From: Scatosoma sp045576335
GTDB lineage: Bacteria > Bacillota > Clostridia > Christensenellales > Borkfalkiaceae
Direction: 5' to 3'
NCBI GenBank assembly: GCA_045576335.1
Contig: JAZNGH010000028.1
Coordinates: 73,172 to 137,171 of the forward strand
DNA: 64,000 nucleotides
The notes under the pieces were generated by a model that was not told where the DNA came from, did no database searches, and saw only the letters and a list, made by a program, of their open reading frames with translations. Both the position numbers and the translations under genes were made by a program. The first letter of the stretch is position 1, and the number at the start of each line of letters is the position of its first letter. This document shows, one piece after another, positions 35,859 to 44,791 of this stretch.

Positions 35859-37223
35859 ATGGAAATGGTATATTTGCAAATCGTACAAATCGTGTTCAGC
35901 GTTTTAACGGGCGTGCTTTCCTTAATGCTCGTACATTTCGTGCTGTTCGGCGCGGTGGGGGTTTTCGGTAAAAAACGCTTCCCCAAGGCGGAGCAGCAGC
36001 TTAAATACGGCATTATCATTCCCGCGAGAAACGAAGAGGCAGTCGTGGGAAATCTCATTGAAAGCGTCAGAAAATGTAAGTATCCACAGGAGAATTTGCA
36101 TATTTTCGTCATCGCGCACAACTGCACGGACAACACCGCGGCGGTATGTCGTGCCTTTAACGACCCCCGCGTGTCCGTATATGAATATAATAACCCCGAA
36201 GAATGTACTATGGGGTACGCGTTTAAGCACCTCTTCCAAAAAATCGAAGAGGATTTCGGCACGCAAAGCTTCGACGGATTTTTCCTGTTCAACGCCGATA
36301 ATATCCTCGACGAACGGTTTTTCGAAAAAATGAACGACGCGTTTATCGCGGAAGGGCGTACGAATATTATTACTTCTATGCGTAACTCCAAAAATTTCGG
36401 CTCGAACATCATTTCCGCGCTCTACGGCGTGTATTTTATGAGCGGCTGTATGTACGAAAGCCGCGGCAGAACGCTGCTCGGCTGTTCTACCCGCGTGCAG
36501 GGTACGGGCTACGTCATTCCCGCAAAGCTCGTGAAAGACGGTTGGCAATACGTCACGCTCACCGAGGACTGGGAGTTCTCCACCGACCAAATTTTGCAGG
36601 GCAATAAAATCGTTTACTGTGACGAGGCGGTTTTCTACGACGAACAACCCACGACCCTCCATATCACCTGCCGCCAGCGTATCCGCTGGGCAAAGGGACA
36701 TTTGCTCGTTTGCGTGACACGCTTCAAAGCCCTTATTCGCGGTCTGTTCCACTCCCGCAAAAACGGCGGCGCGACGAACAAGGGCTCGACCTACGACATT
36801 TCCGTAAACATAATGCCCGTTTGCGTGATTTCGTCGGCGTTGCTTGTGTTGCAGGTCGTTTTGACGGCTATCTCGCCTCTGTTCGGCGTAGACCCCATAC
36901 AGATATGGGAAGTGGTGAAAAGCTCGTTGCTTAATATCGGGTTTTCTTATCTTACCACGGCGTTAAGCGCGTTGCTGCTCTTTATTTTGGAACACAAGCG
37001 TATCAAGGGCGTAAAATTCGGATTAAAGCTCGCGGCAATCCTGCTTTGGCCCATCTTCCTCGCACTCTCTATTCCTTTTGAATATATCGCGCTTTTTAGA
37101 AAAAACGTGGGCTGGAAAGCCATTCCCCACACGGACACGACCAAGTTCGACGCCGTGAACGAAACGCCGCACGCGGTCGAGGGCGTGCAAGAGGCGCAAA
37201 GCGATATCGAACAAGCTTCTTAA
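35859..37223 (+). CDS. Membrane glycosyltransferase, family 2
   Basis: A 454-residue GT2 enzyme. An N-terminal helix (about 5-35) precedes a GT-A domain with GIIIPARNEEAVVGNLIESV, the metal-binding NADN, TEDWE, and the processive-type QRIRWAKG motif. Two or three C-terminal helices follow (about 310-430). It resembles cellulose- or hyaluronan-synthase-like and N-acetylglucosaminyltransferases that make or modify surface glycans. AGG lies just before ATG 35859 and is better spaced for the second ATG (35865), so the true product may be two residues shorter. Monocistronic. Confidence 0.9.
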   Translation: MEMVYLQIVQIVFSVLTGVLSLMLVHFVLFGAVGVFGKKRFPKAEQQLKYGIIIPARNEEAVVGNLIESVRKCKYPQENLHIFVIAHNCTDNTAAVCRAFNDPRVSVYEYNNPEECTMGYAFKHLFQKIEEDFGTQSFDGFFLFNADNILDERFFEKMNDAFIAEGRTNIITSMRNSKNFGSNIISALYGVYFMSGCMYESRGRTLLGCSTRVQGTGYVIPAKLVKDGWQYVTLTEDWEFSTDQILQGNKIVYCDEAVFYDEQPTTLHITCRQRIRWAKGHLLVCVTRFKALIRGLFHSRKNGGATNKGSTYDISVNIMPVCVISSALLVLQVVLTAISPLFGVDPIQIWEVVKSSLLNIGFSYLTTALSALLLFILEHKRIKGVKFGLKLAAILLWPIFLALSIPFEYIALFRKNVGWKAIPHTDTTKFDAVNETPHAVEGVQEAQSDIEQAS

Positions 37224-37240
37224 AATTTCATTGCAAACGA

Positions 37241-37269
37241 AAAAGGACGGCTATGCCGTCCTTTTTTTA
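37241..37269 (+). terminator. Terminator shared by the convergent GT2 and XRE genes
   Basis: The stem aaaaggacggc pairs with gccgtcctttt around a TAT loop, followed by a run of seven T. Its reverse complement also ends in T residues. Confidence 0.9.
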
Positions 37270-37476
37270 TCGTATGCACAACAGGTCGTTTGCATCTAAA
37301 TCAAGTATCACGCACAAATTCGCAAACGTGTCCAACGCGGGCATTACTTGTCCCGAAAGATATTGCGAAATCGTTTGTTGCCGAATGTTTAATTTCTTCG
37401 CAAGCTCCGTTTGCGTCATTCCACTTTGTTTAATTGCATCTATAAGTTGTTTTCTAATATCTGTCAATGTAATCAT
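37267..37476 (-). CDS. Small XRE-family repressor (module 1)
   Basis: A 69-residue single-domain helix-turn-helix protein (MITLTDIRKQL...MTQTELAKKLNIRQQTISQYLSG). It is 57% identical by hand alignment (39 of 68) to the regulator at 57394-57600. It has no sensor domain. The start is ATG 37476 with GAGG upstream; an earlier in-frame start at 37608 runs back through the operator region. It is divergent from the 114-residue gene, and two palindromes (37504-37518 and 37534-37548) lie between them, so it probably represses both directions. Confidence 0.9.
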   Translation of the reverse strand: MITLTDIRKQLIDAIKQSGMTQTELAKKLNIRQQTISQYLSGQVMPALDTFANLCVILDLDANDLLCIR

Positions 37477-37503
37477 AACTTTCTTCCTCGCTAAAATAAT
37501 TTT

Positions 37504-37548
37504 ACAGGTATTGCCTGTTGTTTTGCTTGACTTACAGGTATTACCTGT
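37504..37548. promoter_or_regulatory. Paired operator palindromes of XRE module 1
   Basis: ACAGGTATTGCCTGT (37504-37518) and ACAGGTATTACCTGT (37534-37548) are 15-base palindromes with centres 30 bases apart, about three helical turns. The second lies directly between the -35 and -10 of the plus-strand promoter. Confidence 0.75.
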
Positions 37549-37556
37549 GCTATTAT
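37527..37556 (+). promoter_or_regulatory. Promoter of the 114-residue gene
   Basis: TTGACT (37527-37532), 18-base spacer containing an operator, TATTAT (37551-37556). Confidence 0.6.
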
Positions 37557-37577
37557 AAAGAAAAAAGGAGAAAAAAT

Positions 37578-37922
37578 ATGAAAAAAGACAAAATAATAAA
37601 CCCCGCAACGGGGCTTTTTGACAATTTACCGAACTTGCAGGGAATATTTGACAATTTTGATAGGCGTATACGCTATTACAAGGTATTCAAAGACACGCAA
37701 GAAGAGCGGGACGGGAATATACGCAAACGCGACGCGTTATTAAAAACCGTCCAAAATTTAACGTCCACGGATTTAACGATTATATATTACTTGCACCATT
37801 TGGACGGTATTTCGCGTTATCAAATCGTTCAAGCCTTGCAAAAGGAATACCGCGCGCAATGTGAGCGCGAAAACCTTTTACTGCACAACGAGGAAGCGCA
37901 AGACCCTTTTCAAAGAAACTAA
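37578..37922 (+). CDS. Small hypothetical protein, XRE module 1
   Basis: A 114-residue, charged, mainly helical soluble protein. The C-terminal half (LLKTVQNLTSTDLTIIYYLHHLDGISRYQIVQALQKEYRAQCE) looks like a small helical domain, perhaps a winged helix. AAGGAG lies 7 bases before ATG 37578. It is transcribed divergently from the XRE regulator under a palindromic operator. No family recognised and function unknown; the layout suggests the regulated partner of a small autonomous module. Confidence 0.7.
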   Translation: MKKDKIINPATGLFDNLPNLQGIFDNFDRRIRYYKVFKDTQEERDGNIRKRDALLKTVQNLTSTDLTIIYYLHHLDGISRYQIVQALQKEYRAQCERENLLLHNEEAQDPFQRN

Positions 37923-37934
37923 CGCTTTGCGCGG

Positions 37935-38651
37935 TCAATGCGCCGCGGCGTATTCCGCTTGCGTGATTTTGCCCTCGGCTAACAGATAGTCCAAAAAGCT
38001 TCTTTCGCGCGTTTTGCCAAGGTATTCGTTACCCTCGCCGCGGATTTTCTTAATCAGCCAAGTGAAAAAGATTTTACAATCCCCGAAAAAAGAGAAATTC
38101 CACGCGTATTTTTTATCCGATTCCAACGCCTCCGCGTAGTCCGTTTCCTCGTTACCCGAAAGCACGAGGGGGTTAATCAAGCCCGATTTTGCGAGCAATC
38201 TATCCGCTTCCACCTCGTCCAAAAAAGCGCACTCCCCGCGCGTGAACGGCTGCAAGCCGATAAAGCTCCGCCGCCCCAACAACACGTCGAAAAGCGCGGC
38301 AAGCGCAAACAGCTTGGTTTTTTCCAGCCATTCGCCGTAAGCCCCCGCCGTCTCGCCCTCGGCGTTTTTGCTTTCAAATGCGAGCAGCTTCACCGTTTTT
38401 CCGTTCTTTTTCGCGTACGGCGTTTTGCGAAGCACGGATACGACCTCGCCCCGCTTTTTCGCCGCGTTCGCGCGGACGAGAATATAAATCAAGAGTGGCG
38501 ATACGGCGACGATACAAACGAGCGACGCCAAAAAATCGAATATGCGTTTGAAAAGCCAGCGATAGGTGATACACACGATTGCAAGCAACGCGACCGCGTC
38601 AAACAGCACGAACGCCAAAATCCCGTACCAGCTCGACAAAAATTCGTCCAT
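37935..38651 (-). CDS. Degenerate bacterial sugar transferase (PglC/WcaJ-like) lacking catalytic residues
   Basis: A 238-residue protein. After an N-terminal helix it follows the plan of polyprenol-phosphate sugar-phosphate transferases: KRIFDFLASL re-entrant helix (35-44), EKTKLFALAALFDVLLGRRSF (110-130), and a later SGLINPLVLSGN with a C-terminal SFFGDCKIFFTWLIKKI. In active enzymes the aligned core reads LDELPQLxNVLxG with an essential Asp-Glu. Here those positions are F115 and A116. The Arg-Pro site after it is also altered (FIGLQP). A SHOCT-like tail (FLDYLLAEGKITQAEYAAAH) ends the protein. It follows ysxC by 3 bases. Likely a non-catalytic paralogue. Confidence 0.75.
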   Translation of the reverse strand: MDEFLSSWYGILAFVLFDAVALLAIVCITYRWLFKRIFDFLASLVCIVAVSPLLIYILVRANAAKKRGEVVSVLRKTPYAKKNGKTVKLLAFESKNAEGETAGAYGEWLEKTKLFALAALFDVLLGRRSFIGLQPFTRGECAFLDEVEADRLLAKSGLINPLVLSGNEETDYAEALESDKKYAWNFSFFGDCKIFFTWLIKKIRGEGNEYLGKTRERSFLDYLLAEGKITQAEYAAAH

Positions 38652-38654
38652 AGT

Positions 38655-39305
38655 TTACTCCTCTTCCTCGACGGGCATATTTTTCAACGCTTCCGTCGTA
38701 TCGATTATTGAGCGCACCTTTGCAAGTATTTCTTGCTTGCCATACCCCGTTTCCGCGCTGGAAGCCAGCAAATTCTCCACACCAAGATACAAATCCGCCG
38801 CAATCGCGCGGATATGCTCTTTCAGCTTCATTCTCGAAAGCTTGTCCGCCTTGGTCAAAACGACGGTAAAGGGCAGGGTATGATAGTGCAAAAATTCAAT
38901 CATCTGCATATCGTCCGCCGTGGGGTCGTGACGGGAATCGACGAGCATAAAAATATGCGAAATCTTTTCGCGGTCCTTGAAAAACGCGTCCAGCGTCCGC
39001 GCCCACTTTTCCTTTTCGCCCTTGGAAACCCGCGCAAAGCCGTAGCCAGGCAGGTCGGCGAGCACGAACTCGCCGAAGTCAAAATAATTGACGAGGCGCG
39101 TTCTGCCCGGCTCGCTACTCGTTTTCGCGAGCTTTTTCCGATTTGCCAGCATATTGATAAACGAGCTTTTCCCAACGTTGGACTTGCCGCAAACGGCAAT
39201 CATAGGCTTGTTAGGCGTAATAAATTGCTCCGCTTTTGCCGCCGAGGTTATGAACGTCGCGTTCTTAATCACGAGCGGTGGTTTTTTATCGTTCGTTTCG
39301 TACAC
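38655..39305 (-). CDS. ysxC: Ribosome biogenesis GTPase YsxC/EngB, GTG start
   Basis: A 216-residue GTPase needed for 50S subunit assembly. The G motifs are GKSNVGKSSF (G1), a Thr-containing G2 in SSEPGRTRLVNYF, DLPGYG (G3), TKAD (G4) and a Ser-Ala G5. The start is GTG with GGAG 6 bases upstream. It lies 12 bases after lon, the same lon-ysxC order as Bacillus. Confidence 0.96.
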   Translation of the reverse strand: MYETNDKKPPLVIKNATFITSAAKAEQFITPNKPMIAVCGKSNVGKSSFINMLANRKKLAKTSSEPGRTRLVNYFDFGEFVLADLPGYGFARVSKGEKEKWARTLDAFFKDREKISHIFMLVDSRHDPTADDMQMIEFLHYHTLPFTVVLTKADKLSRMKLKEHIRAIAADLYLGVENLLASSAETGYGKQEILAKVRSIIDTTEALKNMPVEEEE

Positions 39306-39317
39306 GGTACTCTCCTT

Positions 39318-41741
39318 TTAACAGCGAACGTTATCCCGTTCCGTTTGATTTCTCGGCATTACGGGCATAGCCTTTGCCGCGTTTTTCTTTGCTCGCGGCG
39401 GTTTTATATTTTCGCCCACCAACGCAAGCGCAAACACCTCGTCCACCGTTGACACGGGGATAAAGCGCACGTCCTTCTTGACTTCCTCGGGCAAGCTTTC
39501 CAAATCCTTTGCGTTGCCTTGGGGCATAATTACCGTCGCAATGCCGACGCGTCGCGCCGCCAACGATTTTTCCTTCAAGCCGCCGATGGGCAAGACCTTA
39601 CCGCGCAAGGTGATTTCGCCCGTCATAGCGATATCGCCGCGCACCGCTCTGCCCGTGAGGGCGGAAAGGATTGCCGTCGCCATCGTGATACCCGCGCTCG
39701 GTCCGTCCTTGGGCGTTGCACCCTCGGGTACGTGAATATGCAAATCGGTATTCGTGAACTTTTCATAGTCCACGCCGTATTCCTCGGCGTGCGCGCGAAT
39801 GTGGGAAAGTGCGGCTTGCGCCGATTCCTTCATAACGTCGCCAAGCTGTCCCGTGAGCTTAATCTCGCCCTTTCCAGCAAAGGCGTTGACCTCTACGGTG
39901 AGCGTCGTTCCGCCGACCGCCGTCCAAGCAAGTCCCGTCACCGCGCCGACCTGTGGCAACAACGCTGCTTCGTCTATTTTGAATTTGGGCGCGCCCAAAA
40001 ACTCCTTGACTTTTTCCACCGTGACCTTTACGCGCGGCGAACGCGCGTTCTTTGCGCGCTTGACTGCAATTTTTCTGCAAACCGTTCCCACCGTTCGCTC
40101 CAAGGTACGCACGCCCGCTTCGCGGGTATAGCCCTCGATAAGATATGCGATTGCCTCGTCGTCAAATTCCGCGGGTTTTTCCGTCAAGCCGTTGGCTTCG
40201 AGCTGTTTGGGTATCAAATACCGCTTGACTATCTCCGATTTTTCCTCCAAGGTGTAGCCCGAAAGCTCGATAATCTCCATTCTGTCGCGCAAGGGCGCGG
40301 GTATAGTTTCGAGTGAGTTTGCCGTAGTGAGGAAAAGAACCTTGCTCAAATCGTACGGAGCTTCCAAATACCTGTCGCGGAAAGTGGAATTTTGCTCGGG
40401 GTCGAGTGCCTCCAAAAGTGCCGCGGCAGGGTCGCCGTGCATATCGGAGGTGATTTTATCGATTTCGTCCAAGAGGAACACGGGATTGATTGAACCCGCG
40501 TTTTTCATTCCGTACAAAATGCGACCCGGCATTGCGCCGATATAGGTGCGTCTGTGTCCGCGTATCTCCGCTTCGTCGCGTACGCCGCCAAGGCTCATAC
40601 GCACGAATTTTCTACCCAGCGCGCGGGCAATGGACTTGGCAATACTCGTTTTACCAACCCCAGGAGGCCCGACGAAGCATAAAATGGGGGCTTTCATATT
40701 CCCCGTCAGCTTCAATACGGCGAGATATTCCACGATACGCTCTTTGATTTTTTCCAGCCCGTAATGGTCTTCGTCTAATACCTGTATACACGTTTCCAAG
40801 CTTTGCGTGTCTATCGTTTCCTCCGTCCAAGGCAGAGAAAGCACCTGCTCGATATACCCCGAAATGACGGTGTATTCGGGGGACGAGGACTGCATTTTGT
40901 CCATTCGGTCTATCTCTTTGAGGCACTTTGCTTCCAGCTCCGCGGGCAGCTTTTTCGCCTTGACCTTTTCACGAAGCTCGTCCTCCTCCTTGCCGTCGTC
41001 GCCAAGCTCGGTATGAATGGCTTTGAGCTGCTCGCGCAAGAAATATTCCTTTTGCGATTTATCGATATTTTGACGGACAACCGTCGCGATTTTCTTCTCG
41101 ATACGGGAAATTTCCAGCTCGTCGTTCAAGCAACGCTCGAACAGCTTTAACCGCTCAATCAGGTTACTTTCTTCCAAAATTTGCTGTTTAACCTCTAACT
41201 TCACCCGCATAACGGAAGTCGCCACGTTGACGTATTCGTCGGCGGATTTGCAATGCTCCAAACGCAAAACGGCTTCCTTGGACAGCTTCCCGTCTGCCGC
41301 AAGCACGTCTTTTACGAGCGCTTTCGCCGTGCGGAAATACGCTTCTTCCAAAATCTCGTCGCCGCGTTTTACGCGCAATTCGTCGCAAACGGCGTAAAAA
41401 TAGCCGCTTTCCATACCGATTTCCCGCGCGCGAGCGCGATAAAGCCCCTCGCACACGACGCGTACGACGCCGCCCGGGAGCTGTGCTACCTGTTTGATTT
41501 TCGCGACGGACCCGACCTCGTATAAGTCGGCGGGGGAAACCTCGTCCTTCTCCGTCACGCGCTGGGTGCAAATCATCACCAGCTTGTCCGCGGACTCACC
41601 CGCGCGGGTGACCGCTTTGAGCGTCATTTCCCGCCCCACCTCAAAGGATATGGATGTGTTGGGAAACGCCACTTTGCCCCGCAAGGGAATGACGGGGAGA
41701 ATATTCGTTTTTGTGATATCGTTCATTTCGTAATTTTCCAT
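39318..41741 (-). CDS. lon: ATP-dependent protease Lon
   Basis: An 807-residue LonA protease. The N-terminal substrate-binding domain (ILPVIPLRGKVAFPNTSISF) is followed by a coiled coil. The AAA+ module has Walker A GPPGVGKT and FLLDEIDKI. The peptidase domain carries the catalytic Ser in PKDGPSAGITM and the Lys in GGLKEKSLAARR. It degrades damaged and regulatory proteins. No convincing SD precedes ATG 41741 or the in-frame ATG 41726. A 17-base palindrome (41765-41781) lies upstream. It is followed by ysxC. Confidence 0.96.
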   Translation of the reverse strand: MENYEMNDITKTNILPVIPLRGKVAFPNTSISFEVGREMTLKAVTRAGESADKLVMICTQRVTEKDEVSPADLYEVGSVAKIKQVAQLPGGVVRVVCEGLYRARAREIGMESGYFYAVCDELRVKRGDEILEEAYFRTAKALVKDVLAADGKLSKEAVLRLEHCKSADEYVNVATSVMRVKLEVKQQILEESNLIERLKLFERCLNDELEISRIEKKIATVVRQNIDKSQKEYFLREQLKAIHTELGDDGKEEDELREKVKAKKLPAELEAKCLKEIDRMDKMQSSSPEYTVISGYIEQVLSLPWTEETIDTQSLETCIQVLDEDHYGLEKIKERIVEYLAVLKLTGNMKAPILCFVGPPGVGKTSIAKSIARALGRKFVRMSLGGVRDEAEIRGHRRTYIGAMPGRILYGMKNAGSINPVFLLDEIDKITSDMHGDPAAALLEALDPEQNSTFRDRYLEAPYDLSKVLFLTTANSLETIPAPLRDRMEIIELSGYTLEEKSEIVKRYLIPKQLEANGLTEKPAEFDDEAIAYLIEGYTREAGVRTLERTVGTVCRKIAVKRAKNARSPRVKVTVEKVKEFLGAPKFKIDEAALLPQVGAVTGLAWTAVGGTTLTVEVNAFAGKGEIKLTGQLGDVMKESAQAALSHIRAHAEEYGVDYEKFTNTDLHIHVPEGATPKDGPSAGITMATAILSALTGRAVRGDIAMTGEITLRGKVLPIGGLKEKSLAARRVGIATVIMPQGNAKDLESLPEEVKKDVRFIPVSTVDEVFALALVGENIKPPRAKKNAAKAMPVMPRNQTERDNVRC

Positions 41742-41764
41742 ATATATATTATTACCCGCAAATC

Positions 41765-41781
41765 GCGTGTTCTAAACACGC
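41765..41781. promoter_or_regulatory. Palindrome between the ParB-like gene and lon
   Basis: GCGTGTT-CTA-AACACGC is a perfect 7-bp inverted repeat with a 3-base centre. It lies upstream of lon and has no T-run, so an operator fits better than a terminator. Confidence 0.4.
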
Positions 41782-41783
41782 AA

Positions 41784-42620
41784 TTATTCTGTATAGCTCT
41801 CAATCATGTCTAAATATTCTTCAAATCGGTACAAATCCTCGGTCGAATAATAATCTATGTAGATACGTCCCTTTTTGTCGTTACCGATTAACGAAACCTT
41901 GGTGCGGAATACGCCGCGCATACGCTCGACGAACGCTTTGAGCTGGTTGCTTTTCGCCGCCGCTTTGGCTTGGTTTTCCTGCTGCAATACCTCGGGCGGC
42001 GTCAAAAACGTTTTCACCGCGCGTTCCATTTCCCGCACGGAATATTCGCGCTTGACCGCTTCTTCCGCAAACGCGAGCTGCTTGTCCTTTGGTACACGCA
42101 CGAGCGTGCGCGCATGTCCTGCCGACAATTTCCCGCTCTCCACAAGCCCCAAAACGGCAGGCTCTAACGTCAAAAGCCGCAAGGTGTTCGCTACGGCGGG
42201 GCGGGAACGCCCGATTAGCGTCGCAATATCCTCTTGCGTCAAGTCGCAATCGGACGACAAGCGTTTCATCAAATACGCCTCTTCCATCGTGGGGAGGTTG
42301 TTTGCTTTCAGCTTTTCAATCAAGGAAAAAATTTCCGCGTTCTTTTCGGTGAAGCGGTACACGCGCACGGCAAGCTGTTTCGCGCCCGCGATTTTCGCCG
42401 CGTGAAAGTCCTTTTCCGCGGCAAGCAGCGTGAAACGACCGTCCTCCTTCTCGTTGACGGCAAGCGTGGGCATACCGTTCAACAGAAAGTATGCCGCGCG
42501 TGTTTTGATTTCCTTTTTATCCCATTCGCCTATCTCGTTTTCGGGGTCTATGAGAGAAAGGGGAACGGTTTTTTCCGTAAAACTCGTGTCGAAGCTTCTT
42601 CGTTTTTTGGTCGTTTTCAT
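41784..42620 (-). CDS. Orphan ParB/Noc-like protein with degenerate CTP-binding motif
   Basis: A 278-residue protein with the ParB plan. A short N-terminal domain is followed by a helix-turn-helix (LTQEDIATLIGRSRPAVANTLRLL, about 127-150), the KLSAGHARTLV segment, and a C-terminal region that could dimerise. At the position of the ParB GERRxR box, which binds CTP, the sequence is AEKDFH (68-73). No parA homologue is adjacent; the neighbours are lon and ftsH. It may be a ParB-derived DNA-binding regulator rather than a chromosome-segregation clamp. The SD AGGAG precedes the ATG. Confidence 0.85.
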   Translation of the reverse strand: MKTTKKRRSFDTSFTEKTVPLSLIDPENEIGEWDKKEIKTRAAYFLLNGMPTLAVNEKEDGRFTLLAAEKDFHAAKIAGAKQLAVRVYRFTEKNAEIFSLIEKLKANNLPTMEEAYLMKRLSSDCDLTQEDIATLIGRSRPAVANTLRLLTLEPAVLGLVESGKLSAGHARTLVRVPKDKQLAFAEEAVKREYSVREMERAVKTFLTPPEVLQQENQAKAAAKSNQLKAFVERMRGVFRTKVSLIGNDKKGRIYIDYYSTEDLYRFEEYLDMIESYTE

Positions 42621-42650
42621 TGCCTTTTGCTCCTGCTTGTTTTGCTTTCA

Positions 42651-42679
42651 AGAAAAGAGCTGCTTAAAGGCAGCTCTTT
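42651..42679 (-). terminator. Terminator of ftsH
   Basis: A 10-bp stem (42654-42663 with 42670-42679) followed on the minus strand by TTCTTG; it directly follows ftsH. Confidence 0.8.
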
Positions 42680-42698
42680 ATCTTTCGTTGGGTTACAA

Positions 42699-44624
42699 TT
42701 ATTCTTCTACAACGTGCTCGGAGGTGGGGGTCGTGACGGAAGCAAACGGGTTATCCGCGTGCGCGCCGTCGCGAGATTCCATAAACGCGATTACCTCTTT
42801 ATAATCCGCGCCCTTCATAAGCATTGCCACTTCTTCGGTGTAAATCGTCTCCTTTTCCACCAGCACGCGCGACATATTATCAAGCACGGAGCGGTTTTCC
42901 TTCAAAAGCTTGGTCGCTCGCTCGTGCGCGGCGTTAATCAAGCGTCTGATTTCCGCGTCAATCGTTGCCGCCGTTTCTTGCGAATACCCGCCGCGGCTCT
43001 GATTGCCGTATTCCATACCCATAAACACGGGCTGGTCGGAATCGTACGCCACAAGCCCAAGCTTGTCGCTCATACCCCATTGCGTGACCATTCTTCTCGC
43101 GAGGCTGGACACGTGCTGCAAGTCCGCGCTCGCACCCGTCGTGATGTCTTGAATGACCAGCTCTTCGGCTACTCTGCCGCCAAGCGACATACAGATATTA
43201 TCCACGAGCTTGTTATACGAAACGTCGTTGTCGTCCGTTTCGGGACGGGTCATAGTGTAGCCCGCCGCTCTGCCTCTGGGAATAATGGAAACCTCGTGTA
43301 CGGGGTCGCAATGCTTGCAAAGACACGCCAGCACCGCGTGACCCGCTTCGTGGTACGCCGTACAGCGTTTGTCCGATTCGGTCACGACGCGGCTCTTTTT
43401 CTGCGGGCCCATCAATACCTTGTTGATGCCGTCGTACAGTTCAAGATTGCCTATCAATTTCTTACCCGCGCGCGCCGCAAGGATTGCCGCTTCATTCAAA
43501 AGGTTGGCAAGCTCCGCGCCCGAGAAGCCCGCCGTAATGCGCGCCACCGTCTTGAAATTGACGTCGGGTGCCATAGGCTTATTTCTCGCGTGTACCTTCA
43601 AAATCTGTTCACGACCCTTTACGTCGGGAAGGTTTACGTTGATTTGTCTGTCGAAACGGCCGGGACGAAGCAGCGCGGGGTCGAGAATGTCCGCACGGTT
43701 GGTCGCCGCCATAACGATAATGCCCTCGTTGGTTTCAAAGCCGTCCATTTGCACGAGGATTTGGTTCAAGGTCTGTTCGCGTTCGTCGTGACCGCCGCCA
43801 AGCCCTGCTCCGCGCCGACGGCCGACCGCGTCGATTTCGTCGATAAAGATGATGCAAGGCTGGTTTTTCTTCGCCATATCAAACAGATCGCGTACGCGCT
43901 TCGCGCCCACACCGACGTACATTTCCACGAAATCGGAGCCGGACACCGAGAAGAACGGAACGCCCGCCTCGCCCGCTACCGCTTTCGCAAACAGCGTTTT
44001 ACCTGTACCCGGAGGGCCTACGAGGAGCACACCCGAGGGGATACGCGCGCCAAGCGAAGAGAATTTTTTAGGGCTTTTCAAGAACTCTACGATTTCCGCA
44101 AGCTCTTCCTTTTCTTCCTCCGCACCCGCAACGTCGGAGAAGCGAACCTTTAAGTTGCTTTGCACGTGCGCTTTGGTCTTACCGATACTCATTGCCGACT
44201 GACCGCCGCCCGCCGCGCTGCGCATAATCATCCAGAACATAACCGCCACGAGCACCACGCCGAGCAGAGGCATAAGGCTGGACCAAATACTGCCCGCGTT
44301 GGGGTCGGTAAAGGACACGGCAATTTTGGAAAGATCCACGCCGTATTCGTTCATAGCAACGTCGCGGAACACCTCAAAATCGGCGTAACCGTATACGCTG
44401 GGACCAACGCTCGAATACAGCACTCTGCCGTTCGCGTCCAAAGCAAAATATTCGTAAGCGTCGAAAGAGATTTCCTTGATATTCGTGTCCTCTTTCAACA
44501 GCGTCATAAACTCGCTCAACGTTTTCGCGCTAAAGTCAAACATATCGGAAAAGAGGATGCCGAGCAGCAACACCGCCACTACGCCAACGACAATCCAGAT
44601 AATGATTTTCGATTTCTTGTTCAA
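42699..44624 (-). CDS. ftsH: ATP-dependent zinc metalloprotease FtsH, TTG start
   Basis: A 641-residue membrane protease. Two N-terminal helices (about 6-26 and 110-135) flank an extracytoplasmic domain. The AAA+ domain has GPPGTGKT and FIDEIDAVGRRRG. The metal-binding HEAGH lies in TAYHEAGHAVLAC, and the downstream Asp is in the peptidase domain. It removes misassembled membrane proteins. The start codon is TTG at 44624, with GGAG 8 bases upstream. It has its own sigma-A promoter with a leader of about 85 nt. Confidence 0.97.
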   Translation of the reverse strand: MNKKSKIIIWIVVGVVAVLLLGILFSDMFDFSAKTLSEFMTLLKEDTNIKEISFDAYEYFALDANGRVLYSSVGPSVYGYADFEVFRDVAMNEYGVDLSKIAVSFTDPNAGSIWSSLMPLLGVVLVAVMFWMIMRSAAGGGQSAMSIGKTKAHVQSNLKVRFSDVAGAEEEKEELAEIVEFLKSPKKFSSLGARIPSGVLLVGPPGTGKTLFAKAVAGEAGVPFFSVSGSDFVEMYVGVGAKRVRDLFDMAKKNQPCIIFIDEIDAVGRRRGAGLGGGHDEREQTLNQILVQMDGFETNEGIIVMAATNRADILDPALLRPGRFDRQINVNLPDVKGREQILKVHARNKPMAPDVNFKTVARITAGFSGAELANLLNEAAILAARAGKKLIGNLELYDGINKVLMGPQKKSRVVTESDKRCTAYHEAGHAVLACLCKHCDPVHEVSIIPRGRAAGYTMTRPETDDNDVSYNKLVDNICMSLGGRVAEELVIQDITTGASADLQHVSSLARRMVTQWGMSDKLGLVAYDSDQPVFMGMEYGNQSRGGYSQETAATIDAEIRRLINAAHERATKLLKENRSVLDNMSRVLVEKETIYTEEVAMLMKGADYKEVIAFMESRDGAHADNPFASVTTPTSEHVVEE

Positions 44625-44715
44625 AGTGATTACTCCTTTTTTGTCTAATCGTTGTTTATTGTTTAGTTTGTTTGAATTTCTTTACCGTAATACCTATAAA
44701 GAACCAACTGCCTTT

Positions 44716-44744
44716 ATTTTACCATATCGGCCGCGCTTTTTCAA
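44716..44744 (-). promoter_or_regulatory. Sigma-A promoter of ftsH
   Basis: Minus strand TTGAAA (44739-44744), 17-base spacer, TAAAAT (44716-44721). Confidence 0.75.
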
Positions 44745-44791
44745 GCGTTTATCCCGCTTCGTTTCAAATATTTAACAAACTCTCACAAAGT

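Noticed and set aside
42234..44153. 639-residue plus-strand ORF opposite ftsH
   Set aside because: FtsH on the minus strand is unambiguous, and the antisense product has no recognisable family.
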